Program-made: the position numbers and the translations under genes | Shown: piece after piece, positions 16,200 to 24,921 of the stretch | Layout: each line of letters begins with the position of its first letter | How positions within the stretch are numbered: the first letter of the stretch is position 1 | Source of the DNA: Silanimonas sp. | GTDB taxonomy: Bacteria; Pseudomonadota; Gammaproteobacteria; Xanthomonadales; Xanthomonadaceae | DNA: 64,000 nucleotides | Assembly: GCA_018334015.1 (NCBI GenBank) | Contig: JAGXTI010000020.1 | Coordinates: 80,347 to 144,346 of the forward strand | Direction: 5' to 3' | Notes under the pieces: generated by a model | What the model saw: the letters and a program-made list of their open reading frames with translations, nothing else | Databases searched by the model: none | Told to the model about the DNA's origin: nothing

Positions 16200-18269
16200 T
16201 TACGGCGTCTGGCGCGGCGCGTTGTGCTCCTGGAACCAGCGATAGACCTGCTGGTACCAGAACACCGAGTTCTGCGGCCGCAGGATCCAGTGGTTCTCGT
16301 TCGGGAAGTAGATGAAACGGGTCGGCACGCCCTTCATCAGCAAGGTCTGGTAGAGCTCTTTGGCGTGGTTGACCGGCACCCGGTAGTCGAGCTGGCCGTG
16401 GATCACGAGGGTCGGCGTGTCGAAGTTGGCGGCATGGTAGTGCGGCGAGATCCGCTGCAGCATCTCGCGGTTCTGCGGCTCCCAGAAACCGCCGAAGCGC
16501 GGGATCTCGGTGGCGAAATCGGCACCGTACTGGGTGTAGAGGTTGTAGACCTTGGCGTGCGCCACCAGCGCCCGGAACGGGTGCTCGCGACCGAGGATGA
16601 TGGTGGCGAGGTAGCCGCCGTAGCTGCCGCCGCCGGCGACCATGCGGTCACGGTCGATCCAGGGCTGCTGGGCGAACCACTCGGCGGCCTTGATGATGTC
16701 CTCGTAGGGCTTGTCGGCCCAGTTCGGGTTGATCGAATCGGTGAAGGCCTGGCCGAAACCCGAGCTGCCGTGGAAGTTCGACCATGCGGTGACGTAACCC
16801 CAGCTGCCGAAGACCTGGGCGTTCCAGCGGAAGGCCATGCCGTTGGTGATGGCGTTGTGCGGGCCGCCATGGATCAGCTTGAACAGCGGGTAGCGCTTGC
16901 TGGGGTCGAAGCCCGGCGGGTAGTTGACCCACATCTGGATCGGCTGGCCGTTGGCACCGGTGTAGGTGACCGACTCGAAGGTGCCGAAATCGGTGTTGGC
17001 GAGCAGCTCGTCGTTGATGGTCGAGAGCTTGGTGGTGGTGCCGTTGCGGGTGTTGACGCGGACCAGCGTGGGCGGCTCGATGAAAGTCTGGCGCAGGCCG
17101 ACCAGGGTGCCGTTGCCGGCCAGCGCGAGGTTGGCGACCGAGGCGGCCTCGCCGGTGACATCGCGCGGGTTGCCGTTGATCGGCAGCTCGTAGACGCGCA
17201 CCGTGCCGGCGCTGTCGATCGCGCCCCAGAGACGGCGGCTGTCATTGCCCCAGACCAGGCCGTTGGCGCTGCGGTCCCAGTCGGTGAACTGCTCGGTGAT
17301 GCTGCCGTTGCGGCGGTCCTTCAGCATCACCCGCTCCTTGTCGGCGTAGAAGCCGCGGATGCGCTGCTGGACGAAGGCCAGGTAGCGGCCGTCCGGGCTG
17401 TAGAGCGGGTTGCCGTCGCCGGCCTGGTTGGCCTCGGTGTGGTTGGTGGCCTCACGGCCGCCCACCGGCACGGTGAAAACGTCGTTGTTGGTGAAGTTCG
17501 CCGCCGGGTTGGAATCGGCGACGAAGGCCAGCTCGCGGCCGTCCGGCGAGATCGCGAACAGCGAATCGGTGCCCTGCACCGCGTTGCGCGGCAGTTCGAG
17601 ACCGGTCGGCTGGGTCAGCGGCTGGACATCGCCACCGGCGAAGGGCACGGCGAAGACATGGAACTCGCGCTCATCGACGAACTGGTCCCAGGCGGTGACC
17701 GGGGCACGGTCCCAGACGCGGGCGGTCATCTTGCTCTCGGCGCGCTCCTCGAGCCGCTTGCCCTGCTCGGCCAGCGGCAGGTCGTCGAACACCCGCGAGA
17801 CGAAGGCCAGACGCGAGCCGTCGGCGAACCACTTCGGGCTCTGCACGCCGGTGGCCAGGTTGGTGAGGCGGCGCGCTTCGCCACCATCGACGGCGATGAC
17901 GTAGAGCTGCGGGGCCTTGTCGTTCTCGCGCTGGGCGATGAAGGCAATGAAGCGACCGTCCGGGCTGAACACCGGCGAGCTGTCGTTGCTGGCATGGGTG
18001 GTGAAGGCGCGCTGGCCGCTGCCGTCGGCGTTCCAGATCCAGAGGTCGGTGAAGCCGCGGTCCTGCTCCATGTCGAAGCGGGTGACCGGGGCGACGATGC
18101 GCGAGCCATCCGGCGAAATGGTCGGTTGGCCGATGCGCTGGATCTGCCAGCTGCGTTCGATGGTGAAGGGCTGCTTGCCCGTGGTGGCGGGCGTGGCGGC
18201 CGCGGTGGATTGCGCGGCCAGCGGGGCGCAGGCCGCGAGCAGGGCGAGGGCGAGGACGGAGCGGATCAT
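16200..18269 (-). CDS. exported S9 family peptidase (acylaminoacyl/dipeptidyl peptidase type)
   Basis: A 689-residue prolyl-oligopeptidase-family serine peptidase with a signal peptide (MIRSVLALALLAACAPLAAQ). The N-terminal half is a beta-propeller with repeated SPDG motifs (TISPDGSRI, FSPDGRFIAF, SPDGRELAF, YSPDGRYLAF). The C-terminal alpha/beta hydrolase holds the catalytic triad: Ser in GGGSYGGY (about residue 548), Asp in IHGQLDYRVPV (about 626) and His in PNENHWIL (about 658). It trims short peptides in the periplasm or outside the cell. The start at 18269 has a GGAG site; the longer frame adds 17 residues before the signal peptide. The gene lies 51 bases downstream of an AbgT transporter on the same strand, suggesting linked peptide breakdown and uptake. 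Confidence 0.92.
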   Translation of the reverse strand: MIRSVLALALLAACAPLAAQSTAAATPATTGKQPFTIERSWQIQRIGQPTISPDGSRIVAPVTRFDMEQDRGFTDLWIWNADGSGQRAFTTHASNDSSPVFSPDGRFIAFIAQRENDKAPQLYVIAVDGGEARRLTNLATGVQSPKWFADGSRLAFVSRVFDDLPLAEQGKRLEERAESKMTARVWDRAPVTAWDQFVDEREFHVFAVPFAGGDVQPLTQPTGLELPRNAVQGTDSLFAISPDGRELAFVADSNPAANFTNNDVFTVPVGGREATNHTEANQAGDGNPLYSPDGRYLAFVQQRIRGFYADKERVMLKDRRNGSITEQFTDWDRSANGLVWGNDSRRLWGAIDSAGTVRVYELPINGNPRDVTGEAASVANLALAGNGTLVGLRQTFIEPPTLVRVNTRNGTTTKLSTINDELLANTDFGTFESVTYTGANGQPIQMWVNYPPGFDPSKRYPLFKLIHGGPHNAITNGMAFRWNAQVFGSWGYVTAWSNFHGSSGFGQAFTDSINPNWADKPYEDIIKAAEWFAQQPWIDRDRMVAGGGSYGGYLATIILGREHPFRALVAHAKVYNLYTQYGADFATEIPRFGGFWEPQNREMLQRISPHYHAANFDTPTLVIHGQLDYRVPVNHAKELYQTLLMKGVPTRFIYFPNENHWILRPQNSVFWYQQVYRWFQEHNAPRQTP

Positions 18270-18320
18270 CGGGACTCCAGAGGTTGGGCGGTGGGACGGA
18301 GGGAACGGGAAAACCGGCAC

Positions 18321-19850
18321 TCAGAAACCGAGCGGAATGCCGAACAGGAAGAACACCATCAGCAGCAGCGTCCAGGACACGAGGAAGCACAGCGAGTAGG
18401 GCACCATCATCAGGATCTGGTCGCCGATGGTGAGGTCGGGCCGGTAGCGGCGCATGAAAGCCAACACGATACCGGCATAGGCCATCATCGGTGTCACGAT
18501 GTTGGTCGAGGAATCGGCCACGCGGTAGGCGGCCGCGACCAGGTCCGGGGTCAGTTGCGGGTTCACGTGGTAGAGCATCGGCACGAAGATCGGCCCGAGC
18601 AGCAGCCACTTCGAGGTCAGCCCGCCGACGAACAGGTTGATGAGGGCGGTGGTCAGGATGAAACCGATCAGCAGCAGCATCGGGTTGTCGGCAAGACCGA
18701 GGCCCAGCAAGCCCTGCGCGCCGAGGTGGGTGATGTAAGCACCAAGGCCGCTGTAGGTCAGCAGGCCGAGGAAATTGTAGGAGAAGAAGGTCAGCACCAG
18801 GATGTAGCCGGTGGTGTTGGCCTGCTTCGTCATCGCCTCGACCACATCGACGAGCCGGCTGAACTTGCCGCTGGCGAAGCCGAAAGCCATGCCGACCGCG
18901 ACGAAGTAGAACGAGATCAGCAGGATCACGTTGTTGAGGAAGGGATGCACCTCGCGGCCGTCCGGGCCGGTGAACGAGGCAAGCGGCCCCAGCGCGAAGC
19001 CCGCGATCACCAGCAAGGCCAGCGGCGTGGTCCAGGCGGCTGCCCGCAGACCGCGGCGCTCGGCGGCGTTCAGTTCGAATTCGCCGAAATCGAGGTCGGC
19101 GGGCTTGGTCCAGGGCTGCGCGGCGAGCCGCGGTGCGACAAAGCGCTTCGTCACCCAGGCGCCGACCACGGTCAGCAGCAGGGTCGAGGCGACCATGAAG
19201 AAATAGTTCATCGTCGCTGCGTTCAGGGGCACGCCTTCGGCATTGGCGAAAGGCACGCCTTGGGCCTCGGCGAAGATCTTGGCGTTCAAACCCACAATCA
19301 CATCGGGCGGCGTGGCCGGGATCAGGTTGGCGCTGAAACCGGCCGAGACCCCGGCGAAGGCGGCGGCCATGCCGATCAGCGGGTTGTGGCCGAGTGCGGC
19401 ATAGAGCAGGCCGGCCAGCGGGATCAGCACGAGGTAGCCGGCGTCGGTGGCCAGCGAACTCATGATGCCGAGGAAGACCAGCAGCAGCGGCATCCAGCGC
19501 ATCGGCACCTTGCGGCCGGCTTTCTTGATGAGCGCACCCAGCAGCCCGGCATGCTCGGCCACGCCGATCGCCAGCGTGACCACCAGGATCACGCCCAGCA
19601 CGCCGTTGCCGAAACCCAGCCAGTTGGCCAGCAGGGCGTTGTCGAAAATCCAGCGGATGTTCTCGCCCTCGAGCATCGAGCGCACGCTCTGCTCGACCGG
19701 CCCGGCCGGCCCCTGCGAAACGAAGGTGGTGCCGCCGAGCAGGGCCGTTGCCGCCAACGCGATCAGGTAGAAGCCGATGAACAGCAGCACCGGGTCGGGG
19801 ATCGAGCGGGCGATGCGTTCGACGAGGGAGGCGGGACGGGGCTGGTTCAC
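18321..19850 (-). CDS. AbgT-family transporter
   Basis: A 509-residue inner-membrane protein with about 11-13 hydrophobic segments and AbgT-family blocks: IPDPVLLFIGFYLIAL, IGVAEHAGLLGALIKKAGRKVP, MSSLATDAGYLVLIPLAGLLYA, AGFSANLIPATPPDV, NTTGYILVLTFFSYNFLGLL and VADSSTNIVTPMMAYAGIVLAF. Family members import p-aminobenzoyl-glutamate or export sulfonamides using the proton gradient. Its partner here is an exported peptidase, not an aminobenzoyl-glutamate hydrolase, so a peptide-derived substrate is possible. The start is a GTG at 19850. It is divergent from the porin gene (194 bases apart) and probably shares a transcript with the S9 peptidase, ending at the terminator near 16150. Confidence 0.92.
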   Translation of the reverse strand: MNQPRPASLVERIARSIPDPVLLFIGFYLIALAATALLGGTTFVSQGPAGPVEQSVRSMLEGENIRWIFDNALLANWLGFGNGVLGVILVVTLAIGVAEHAGLLGALIKKAGRKVPMRWMPLLLVFLGIMSSLATDAGYLVLIPLAGLLYAALGHNPLIGMAAAFAGVSAGFSANLIPATPPDVIVGLNAKIFAEAQGVPFANAEGVPLNAATMNYFFMVASTLLLTVVGAWVTKRFVAPRLAAQPWTKPADLDFGEFELNAAERRGLRAAAWTTPLALLVIAGFALGPLASFTGPDGREVHPFLNNVILLISFYFVAVGMAFGFASGKFSRLVDVVEAMTKQANTTGYILVLTFFSYNFLGLLTYSGLGAYITHLGAQGLLGLGLADNPMLLLIGFILTTALINLFVGGLTSKWLLLGPIFVPMLYHVNPQLTPDLVAAAYRVADSSTNIVTPMMAYAGIVLAFMRRYRPDLTIGDQILMMVPYSLCFLVSWTLLLMVFFLFGIPLGF

Positions 19851-20044
19851 AGGACGATGACGGCAAGCAAAGAGCTTGAACGTGCCCCGCCGCGTGTGAA
19901 GATCAAGCCAAGGCCGGAGGCCGCCCGGCAGGCTGGTGCAACACCCAGCCTGAACAGAACCCTGCGCAAAGGCAGCCTCGGGCGCGGATCAGCGTTAAAA
20001 ATCCTTCACAATCCGCCCCCGTTTTCACTGCCGAGGAGTCGTCC

Positions 20045-20725
20045 ATGACCCGCAAGACCCTGCTCGTTGGCGCACTGATCGCCATCCTGCCGACCGCCGC
20101 CCTCGCCGAGGGCTTCAGCTGGAACGCCACCCTGGCCTCCGACTACATCTACCGCGGCATCGACCAGAACGATGACCAGCCGGCCCTGCAGCTCGGCGCC
20201 GACTTCGGCTTCGCCAATGGCTTCTACGTCGGTGCCTGGGGCTCGAACGTCGACTTCGGCGACAGCACCAACATCGAGATCGACACCTACGTGGGCTGGG
20301 CCGGTGCCCTCGGTGACAGCAGCACCCTCGACGTCAAGCTGACCCGCTACAACTACCTGAACGAACCGACCGGCGTTGACTACGCCTACAACGAGCTGAT
20401 CACCACGGTCGGTCTGGGCGAGACCTACAGCTTCACCCTGGCCTACACCAACGATTACCTCAACGCCGACCTTGACAGCGTCTACGCTGGCGTGGCCGGA
20501 AGCTGGGCGCTCAACCAGACCTACACGCTGAACGCCAACGCCGGTTGGACCAGCATCGCCGGTCCGCTGGAGAACTACTTCGACTACGGCATCTCGCTGA
20601 GCCGCAGCTTCGGTCCGGCCACCGTCTCGCTGGGCTACGTGGCGAGCAGCAGTGGCGCCGAATCCAACTTCGGCCGCGACGCCGCCGAAGACAAGGTGCT
20701 GCTCACCATCGGCTTCGGCGGCTGA
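20045..20725 (+). CDS. TorF-family putative outer membrane porin
   Basis: A 226-residue secreted beta-barrel protein. The signal peptide spans residues 1-21 (ending ALAEG). The mature part has the TorF/TIGR02001 start FSWNATLASDYIYRGI, alternating amphipathic strands, and a C-terminal strand ending KVLLTIGFGG. The family is common in gammaproteobacteria; a role as a small porin is predicted, with no known substrate. A GAGGAG ribosome site sits 8 bases before the ATG. The gene stands alone, with its own terminator downstream (20743-20794) and the AbgT gene diverging upstream. Codon choice is strongly biased toward C-ending codons, consistent with high expression. Confidence 0.88.
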   Translation: MTRKTLLVGALIAILPTAALAEGFSWNATLASDYIYRGIDQNDDQPALQLGADFGFANGFYVGAWGSNVDFGDSTNIEIDTYVGWAGALGDSSTLDVKLTRYNYLNEPTGVDYAYNELITTVGLGETYSFTLAYTNDYLNADLDSVYAGVAGSWALNQTYTLNANAGWTSIAGPLENYFDYGISLSRSFGPATVSLGYVASSSGAESNFGRDAAEDKVLLTIGFGG

Positions 20726-20742
20726 TTCCGCTCGCCTTCGAC

Positions 20743-20794
20743 CACAACCCCCGTCGGTCGCCCCATAGGGCGCTCGGCGGGGGTTGTGTGTTTT
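20743..20794 (+). terminator. terminator after the TorF-type porin
   Basis: A long hairpin with ten-base arms (CACAACCCCC and GGGGGTTGTG), extended by partly paired inner bases around an ATAG loop, is followed by TGTTTT. It also lies between the porin and the convergent ABC exporter operon, so it may work in both directions. Confidence 0.8.
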
Positions 20795-20806
20795 ATGAAG
20801 CGGCCC

Positions 20807-21508
20807 TCAGGCGGCTCCGCAATCTGGCACGGCGGGCAACAAGCGGCCGTCGTGCATCCGCAGGGTCCGGTCGGCCACCCGGGACAGCGCCTCGTCATGC
20901 GTGACCATCACCACCGTGGTGCCCTGCTGGCGGAGTGCCCGCAGGATCCCGACTACATCGGCACCGGTGGCGGAGTCCAGGTTGCCCGTCGGCTCGTCGG
21001 CGAAGATGATCGGCGGCCGGGCGACCACGGCCCGTGCGATGGCGACGCGTTGCTGCTGCCCCCCGGACAACTGGCTGGGATGGTGATCGGCCCTGTGGTC
21101 CAGACCGACCCCCTCCAGCGCCTCCAGAGCGCGTCGCTGGCACGCCTGGACACCGCCGGGCATGCCTGCGAAGCGCAGGGGCAGAAGCACGTTATCGAGG
21201 GCGGTCAATTCGCCGATCAGGTTGAAGGTCTGGAAGACGAAGCCCATTTGCGTGGCACGGACCTGCGCGCGCTGCGAAGCAGTGAACGTTCGGGTCGGGC
21301 GATCGAGGAAGAACAATTCGCCATCGGTGGGGAGATCGAGCAGACCCATGATGTAGAGAAGCGTCGACTTGCCCGAGCCCGACTTGCCCAGGATCGAAAC
21401 GAACTCGCCCCGGGCGATCTCCAGTGAAACCTCCTGGAGGGCATGGGTGTGCACATGCCGGGCCTCGAACACCCGGCCGACGTTCTCCAGGCGGATGATG
21501 GAGTTCAT
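20807..21508 (-). CDS. ABC transporter ATP-binding subunit (LolD/MacB type)
   Basis: A 233-residue ATPase with every ABC motif: Walker A GKSGSGKST (residues 41-49), Q-loop FQTFNL, signature LSGGQQQ (148-154), Walker B IIFADEP (168-174) and the H-loop Thr-His-Asp-Glu. The spacing and the MGLLDLPT block put it in the MacB/LolD/YbbA group, which powers FtsX-type permeases moving lipids, peptides or proteins across the periplasm instead of importing solutes. It is the last gene of a five-gene minus-strand operon; its ATG overlaps the stop of the HlyD-type adaptor (ATGA). It should energise the permease encoded at 22737-24914. Base composition (low 60s % GC) is slightly below the neighbourhood. 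Confidence 0.93.
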   Translation of the reverse strand: MNSIIRLENVGRVFEARHVHTHALQEVSLEIARGEFVSILGKSGSGKSTLLYIMGLLDLPTDGELFFLDRPTRTFTASQRAQVRATQMGFVFQTFNLIGELTALDNVLLPLRFAGMPGGVQACQRRALEALEGVGLDHRADHHPSQLSGGQQQRVAIARAVVARPPIIFADEPTGNLDSATGADVVGILRALRQQGTTVVMVTHDEALSRVADRTLRMHDGRLLPAVPDCGAA

Positions 21509-22731
21509 GGCGTAGTGCCCTCGACCGGATCAAGGACGAGCAGAAGCCGCTCGCCCTGCACGGCACCGGATCGGACGACGATGCGATCTCCCAGCCTTGC
21601 TCCGAGCACGATGTCGCGAGTCTCACCCTGCGCACCCTGCGAAACAGCCACCATACGAACCCGTTGGCCCGGCCTGATCCCGGGCTGGTAGGGAATCGAG
21701 AGCGTCCCATCCTCGGCCCGGGCGCGGAGAGTGGCGCGCAGGCTCGTCTGGTCGGCAAAGGCCCCGAGCTTCGAAAGATCGTCTTCGATGGCGATCTCGA
21801 CGGACCGGAAGCCCTGATCCACCACCGGGTTCACCCGCGCCACGCTGCCACCGAGCACTTCCGAGCCCACGTCCAGACGGGCGGGTGTTCCGACACCGAT
21901 CATGGGCGCGAGGTCTTCGGGCACCCGGACCAGGGCGATGAATCCCTTGGGCTCGATCACCCGTCCGATCTTCGTCCCGGCCACGAGGGCCTGACCCACT
22001 TCCAGTTCCAGGGCACTCAGCACCCCCGCAACCGGTGCGGTAATCGTCAACCGCGATGACAGGTAACGCAGGCGCTCCAGACTGTCCTCGGCACTCCGTC
22101 GCGCCTCCGCCTCCACTGCGACGCGGGCGTTCCGCAGGCGCTCTCCGGTCGCCAAGCGCAACTGCGCGGCCCGGTGGTCGGCTTTGGCCATCTCCAGTCT
22201 CGCCAGCGACTCCTCGAGCGACAGGCGTGAAATGACCCCTTTCTCGAACGATGCCCTGCGCGCCGCGTGTTCCGATTCCGCGAAACGCAGCGCCGCCTTG
22301 GAACGGGCGAACGCCGCCTGCTCATCGACCGCCTGGGCTTCGGCGGTGGCTTCGGCCACCGTGTGCTGCGCCTCGGCTTGGAGAAACCAGGAACGTGCCG
22401 CTTCCGCATCGGCCAACAGCCGCTCGTTGGCGAGGACGGCAATGCGCTGTCCCTTGGCAACACGATCTCCGGGTGATGCTGAAATGGTCCGGACGGTACC
22501 GTCCACTTCCAGCGCCAACACCACCACGCTCCGGGGCTGGAGCGAGCCCAGGGCCTCGATCGGGAAATCGATGGCTTGCCGCTCCACGACCAGTTCCACA
22601 CGGCGCTCGGGCTCGTCCCCCCGCAGGAGCAACCAGCCCAGCATGGCCGCGACGGCCAACAGGATGGCGACGGCGATGATCCACCGGCGGTGATCCATCG
22701 CGAAATGACGCCGGGGCTTCGGCACATCCAT
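21505..22731 (-). CDS. HlyD/MacA-type periplasmic adaptor
   Basis: A 408-residue membrane-fusion protein. One N-terminal transmembrane segment (about residues 17-36, WIIAVAILLAVAAMLGWLLL) is followed by a biotinyl-lipoyl-like domain (SVVVLALEVDGTVRTISASPGDRVAKG), a long coiled-coil hairpin (about residues 95-235, rich in Ala, Glu and Arg), the returning lipoyl half (TITAPVAGVLSALELEVGQALVAGT) and beta-barrel regions (VRVPEDLAPMIGVGTPARLDV). Such proteins bridge an inner-membrane exporter and a TolC channel. The ATG at 22731 has a GAGGA site that overlaps the end of the permease gene, five bases upstream. A second ATG twelve residues on is a possible alternative. It completes a tripartite exporter with the genes on either side. 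Confidence 0.92.
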   Translation of the reverse strand: MDVPKPRRHFAMDHRRWIIAVAILLAVAAMLGWLLLRGDEPERRVELVVERQAIDFPIEALGSLQPRSVVVLALEVDGTVRTISASPGDRVAKGQRIAVLANERLLADAEAARSWFLQAEAQHTVAEATAEAQAVDEQAAFARSKAALRFAESEHAARRASFEKGVISRLSLEESLARLEMAKADHRAAQLRLATGERLRNARVAVEAEARRSAEDSLERLRYLSSRLTITAPVAGVLSALELEVGQALVAGTKIGRVIEPKGFIALVRVPEDLAPMIGVGTPARLDVGSEVLGGSVARVNPVVDQGFRSVEIAIEDDLSKLGAFADQTSLRATLRARAEDGTLSIPYQPGIRPGQRVRMVAVSQGAQGETRDIVLGARLGDRIVVRSGAVQGERLLLVLDPVEGTTP

Positions 22732-22736
22732 CCGTT

Positions 22737-24914
22737 TCAGTCCTCTCGAAGCAGCGAAGCCAGGGGCAGGCGTCCGACCATCCAAAGACACGACGCGAAC
22801 ACGCCGAGGAAAGCAGCAAGTGCGACCAAGGGCAACACCAGCAATGCCTCGGCAAAAGCCTGGGTATCGGCCCGCGGCAAAGCCGCCTCGATGCCACTCC
22901 GTGCGGCCAGGGCAAGCAGCACCCCCAGCAAGGATCCCGTGCCGATCCAGACCAGCGACTGGCCCGCCATCCGCCATGCTGCGGCTCTTGGTCTTTCACC
23001 GATCGCCAAGCGGATGGCCAGAACACGGCGCGCGAAACGGGCGTATGCGGTGGCGATCATCACACTGGCCACACCGAGCACGGTCATCCCGACCAGAAGC
23101 AAGGCAAGCGCCGCATCCCTGAGCAGCAGCAGGTTCCGCCGCTGGGCATCGATCACATCGACAACCCGCAAGGGACGAGAAAGACGGTATTCCCGCAGGC
23201 TGTCGCCGATCCGCAGCGCCTGATCCCTCGCGCCAAGAGCCCCACTGCTGCGGAACACGATGCTCGCTGTGGATCCCTGGCAACCGCCAGTATCAAGAGC
23301 GCGGAACATCACGAAACGCAATTCCGGGGCCGATGCTCCCACACGAAAGCCCGAGAACAGACCGACCGGATCCGAGATCATCTCGGCAACCCGGCGATTT
23401 GCCGGCACCAAGGCCTGCACGAGACTGACCCGAGCGTTGCCCATATCGGCCAGACTGAAATCCCTTCCATCGAGCCGCAAACCCAGGACCTGCGCGATCC
23501 CCGCCGTTGCGAGAAACATCGTACCGCTGGCTCCTTCGGCTGCCGGCATCCGGCCGTCCATCCAGGGCTCGCTGCAAATCATCGCGGCTCCAGCCTCGGC
23601 CCTCTCCAAACGCTCCGCGACGGAGCGTGCATGACCCGGCAAGCCGGTGGCTCCAGCCGTCGGTGCGGCGCGCACCACCCAGAGCTGGTCCGCCTGATAA
23701 CCAAGGTAGAGTCCACGCAAAGCCCGCAGTTCCGCGGTGGCAAGCCAGGCGAAGGAGGAAAACGGACCGATCAAGGCGATCATGCCCGCAAGCGAGGCTC
23801 CCGCCAGCCTGGCGTTCCAGATCCCCTGCGTGGCGGTGGTCCGCAGCGCCAGCCGCGAGTCGATCCGCCAGAGTCCGACGACGAAGAAGCCGAGAAGAAA
23901 AGCAGCCAGACCGGCAACGAACAGAAGCAGTGCGTAAGCCAGGGCAAGGGCAGCGGATTGCGGGGTGGTGCTCCATCCGATCCAGCAGGCGACCGCGACC
24001 AAGCCGAGCAGTGCCGGCAGCAGTGCGCTCGCCGCTCGACGCAGATACCGAAAGCCGATGAAGCCGAGCGAAGCACCGAGTGCCCGTTGAATCTCCATCT
24101 CCCGCAGGCTTGTCGCCGCGAGGAAAATACCGAACGCGAACAGGACGCCGACCTTGAGCGAGGCGACCATCGGGCGCAAGCGCTCAATCCAGGCCAAGCG
24201 ACCCTCAAGATGCCGAGCAAGCCTGGCCGACAGGGTTTCAGCCTCGAACAGGGATCGGCCGAATACCGAATCGGCCAGTGCCAGATCCTGCAAGCGCTCC
24301 TGCACCCGGCGAAACGTCGCTCCCGAATCGGCCAAGGCGGGCACGACCACGACCTCGGTCGAATCGAACCACTCACCACCGGTGCAAACCAGCAGGACCG
24401 GGGCAGCCTCGGTTCCGGCCAGTTCCCGGATCAATGCCGCCTGCGGTGCCGGTCTCACCAGTAAGCCAAGATCCCCGTGACGGACGATGCCCACCGGCGG
24501 GGCGTTCCCCACCCAGTAACCGATATCCGGATTGCATTCCGAACTCCGGGACAGGAATTCGCCCAGTCGCCTGGACACCTCGAGCAAGGCGACACGCTCA
24601 ACGCTGCCATCAGGCAGTGCGACATGGGCGGCGCTCCGGCGCACCGAGCCCACCGCACTGGTGTCCGCCGCATCGGCCAGTACCTTGCGCACCGTCGAAA
24701 AATCAAGCGTTCGGGGAACCACGATCCGCTCGCCCAGGGCACCATCCAGCGCGACCGAACGGCTGAGCGTGAAAACACCGCGTTCATGCAGGGCATCGAC
24801 CACGTGCTGGTAGCGGGCGGTGACCGCTTGGGCGATCGAAAGCAGCACGGCCAGAAGCAGCAGGGTGGCCGCCGCCGCCAACCAGCGCCAATCCAACCGG
24901 AGGCTCTGCAGCAT
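22737..24914 (-). CDS. FtsX-type permease with two fused modules
   Basis: A 725-residue inner-membrane permease. An N-terminal membrane helix (residues 10-30) is followed by a large periplasmic domain (about 35-245). A first set of helices starts at SLKVGVLFAFGIFLAATSL and carries the coupling motif EIQRALGAS. A second periplasmic domain (about 395-585) precedes a second set (ALALLLVGMTVLGVASVMI onward) with the matching motif AIRLAIGERPRA. Two FtsX modules in one chain would give a complete permease without dimerisation. Both periplasmic domains contain cysteines (SSECNPD, LLVCTGG, MICSEP, GGCQGS). It lies seven bases after the CxxC-protein gene and five before the adaptor. It probably moves the secreted peptide, or hands it to the TolC route, but the substrate is inferred from the operon only. 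Confidence 0.85.
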   Translation of the reverse strand: MLQSLRLDWRWLAAAATLLLLAVLLSIAQAVTARYQHVVDALHERGVFTLSRSVALDGALGERIVVPRTLDFSTVRKVLADAADTSAVGSVRRSAAHVALPDGSVERVALLEVSRRLGEFLSRSSECNPDIGYWVGNAPPVGIVRHGDLGLLVRPAPQAALIRELAGTEAAPVLLVCTGGEWFDSTEVVVVPALADSGATFRRVQERLQDLALADSVFGRSLFEAETLSARLARHLEGRLAWIERLRPMVASLKVGVLFAFGIFLAATSLREMEIQRALGASLGFIGFRYLRRAASALLPALLGLVAVACWIGWSTTPQSAALALAYALLLFVAGLAAFLLGFFVVGLWRIDSRLALRTTATQGIWNARLAGASLAGMIALIGPFSSFAWLATAELRALRGLYLGYQADQLWVVRAAPTAGATGLPGHARSVAERLERAEAGAAMICSEPWMDGRMPAAEGASGTMFLATAGIAQVLGLRLDGRDFSLADMGNARVSLVQALVPANRRVAEMISDPVGLFSGFRVGASAPELRFVMFRALDTGGCQGSTASIVFRSSGALGARDQALRIGDSLREYRLSRPLRVVDVIDAQRRNLLLLRDAALALLLVGMTVLGVASVMIATAYARFARRVLAIRLAIGERPRAAAWRMAGQSLVWIGTGSLLGVLLALAARSGIEAALPRADTQAFAEALLVLPLVALAAFLGVFASCLWMVGRLPLASLLRED

Positions 24915-24921
24915 GGAAGGC

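Noticed and set aside
16224-20048. 1274-codon open frame on the plus strand
   Set aside because: It runs antisense to the S9 peptidase and AbgT genes, which have clear motifs, signal peptide and helices. It arises because stop codons are rare in high-GC DNA.
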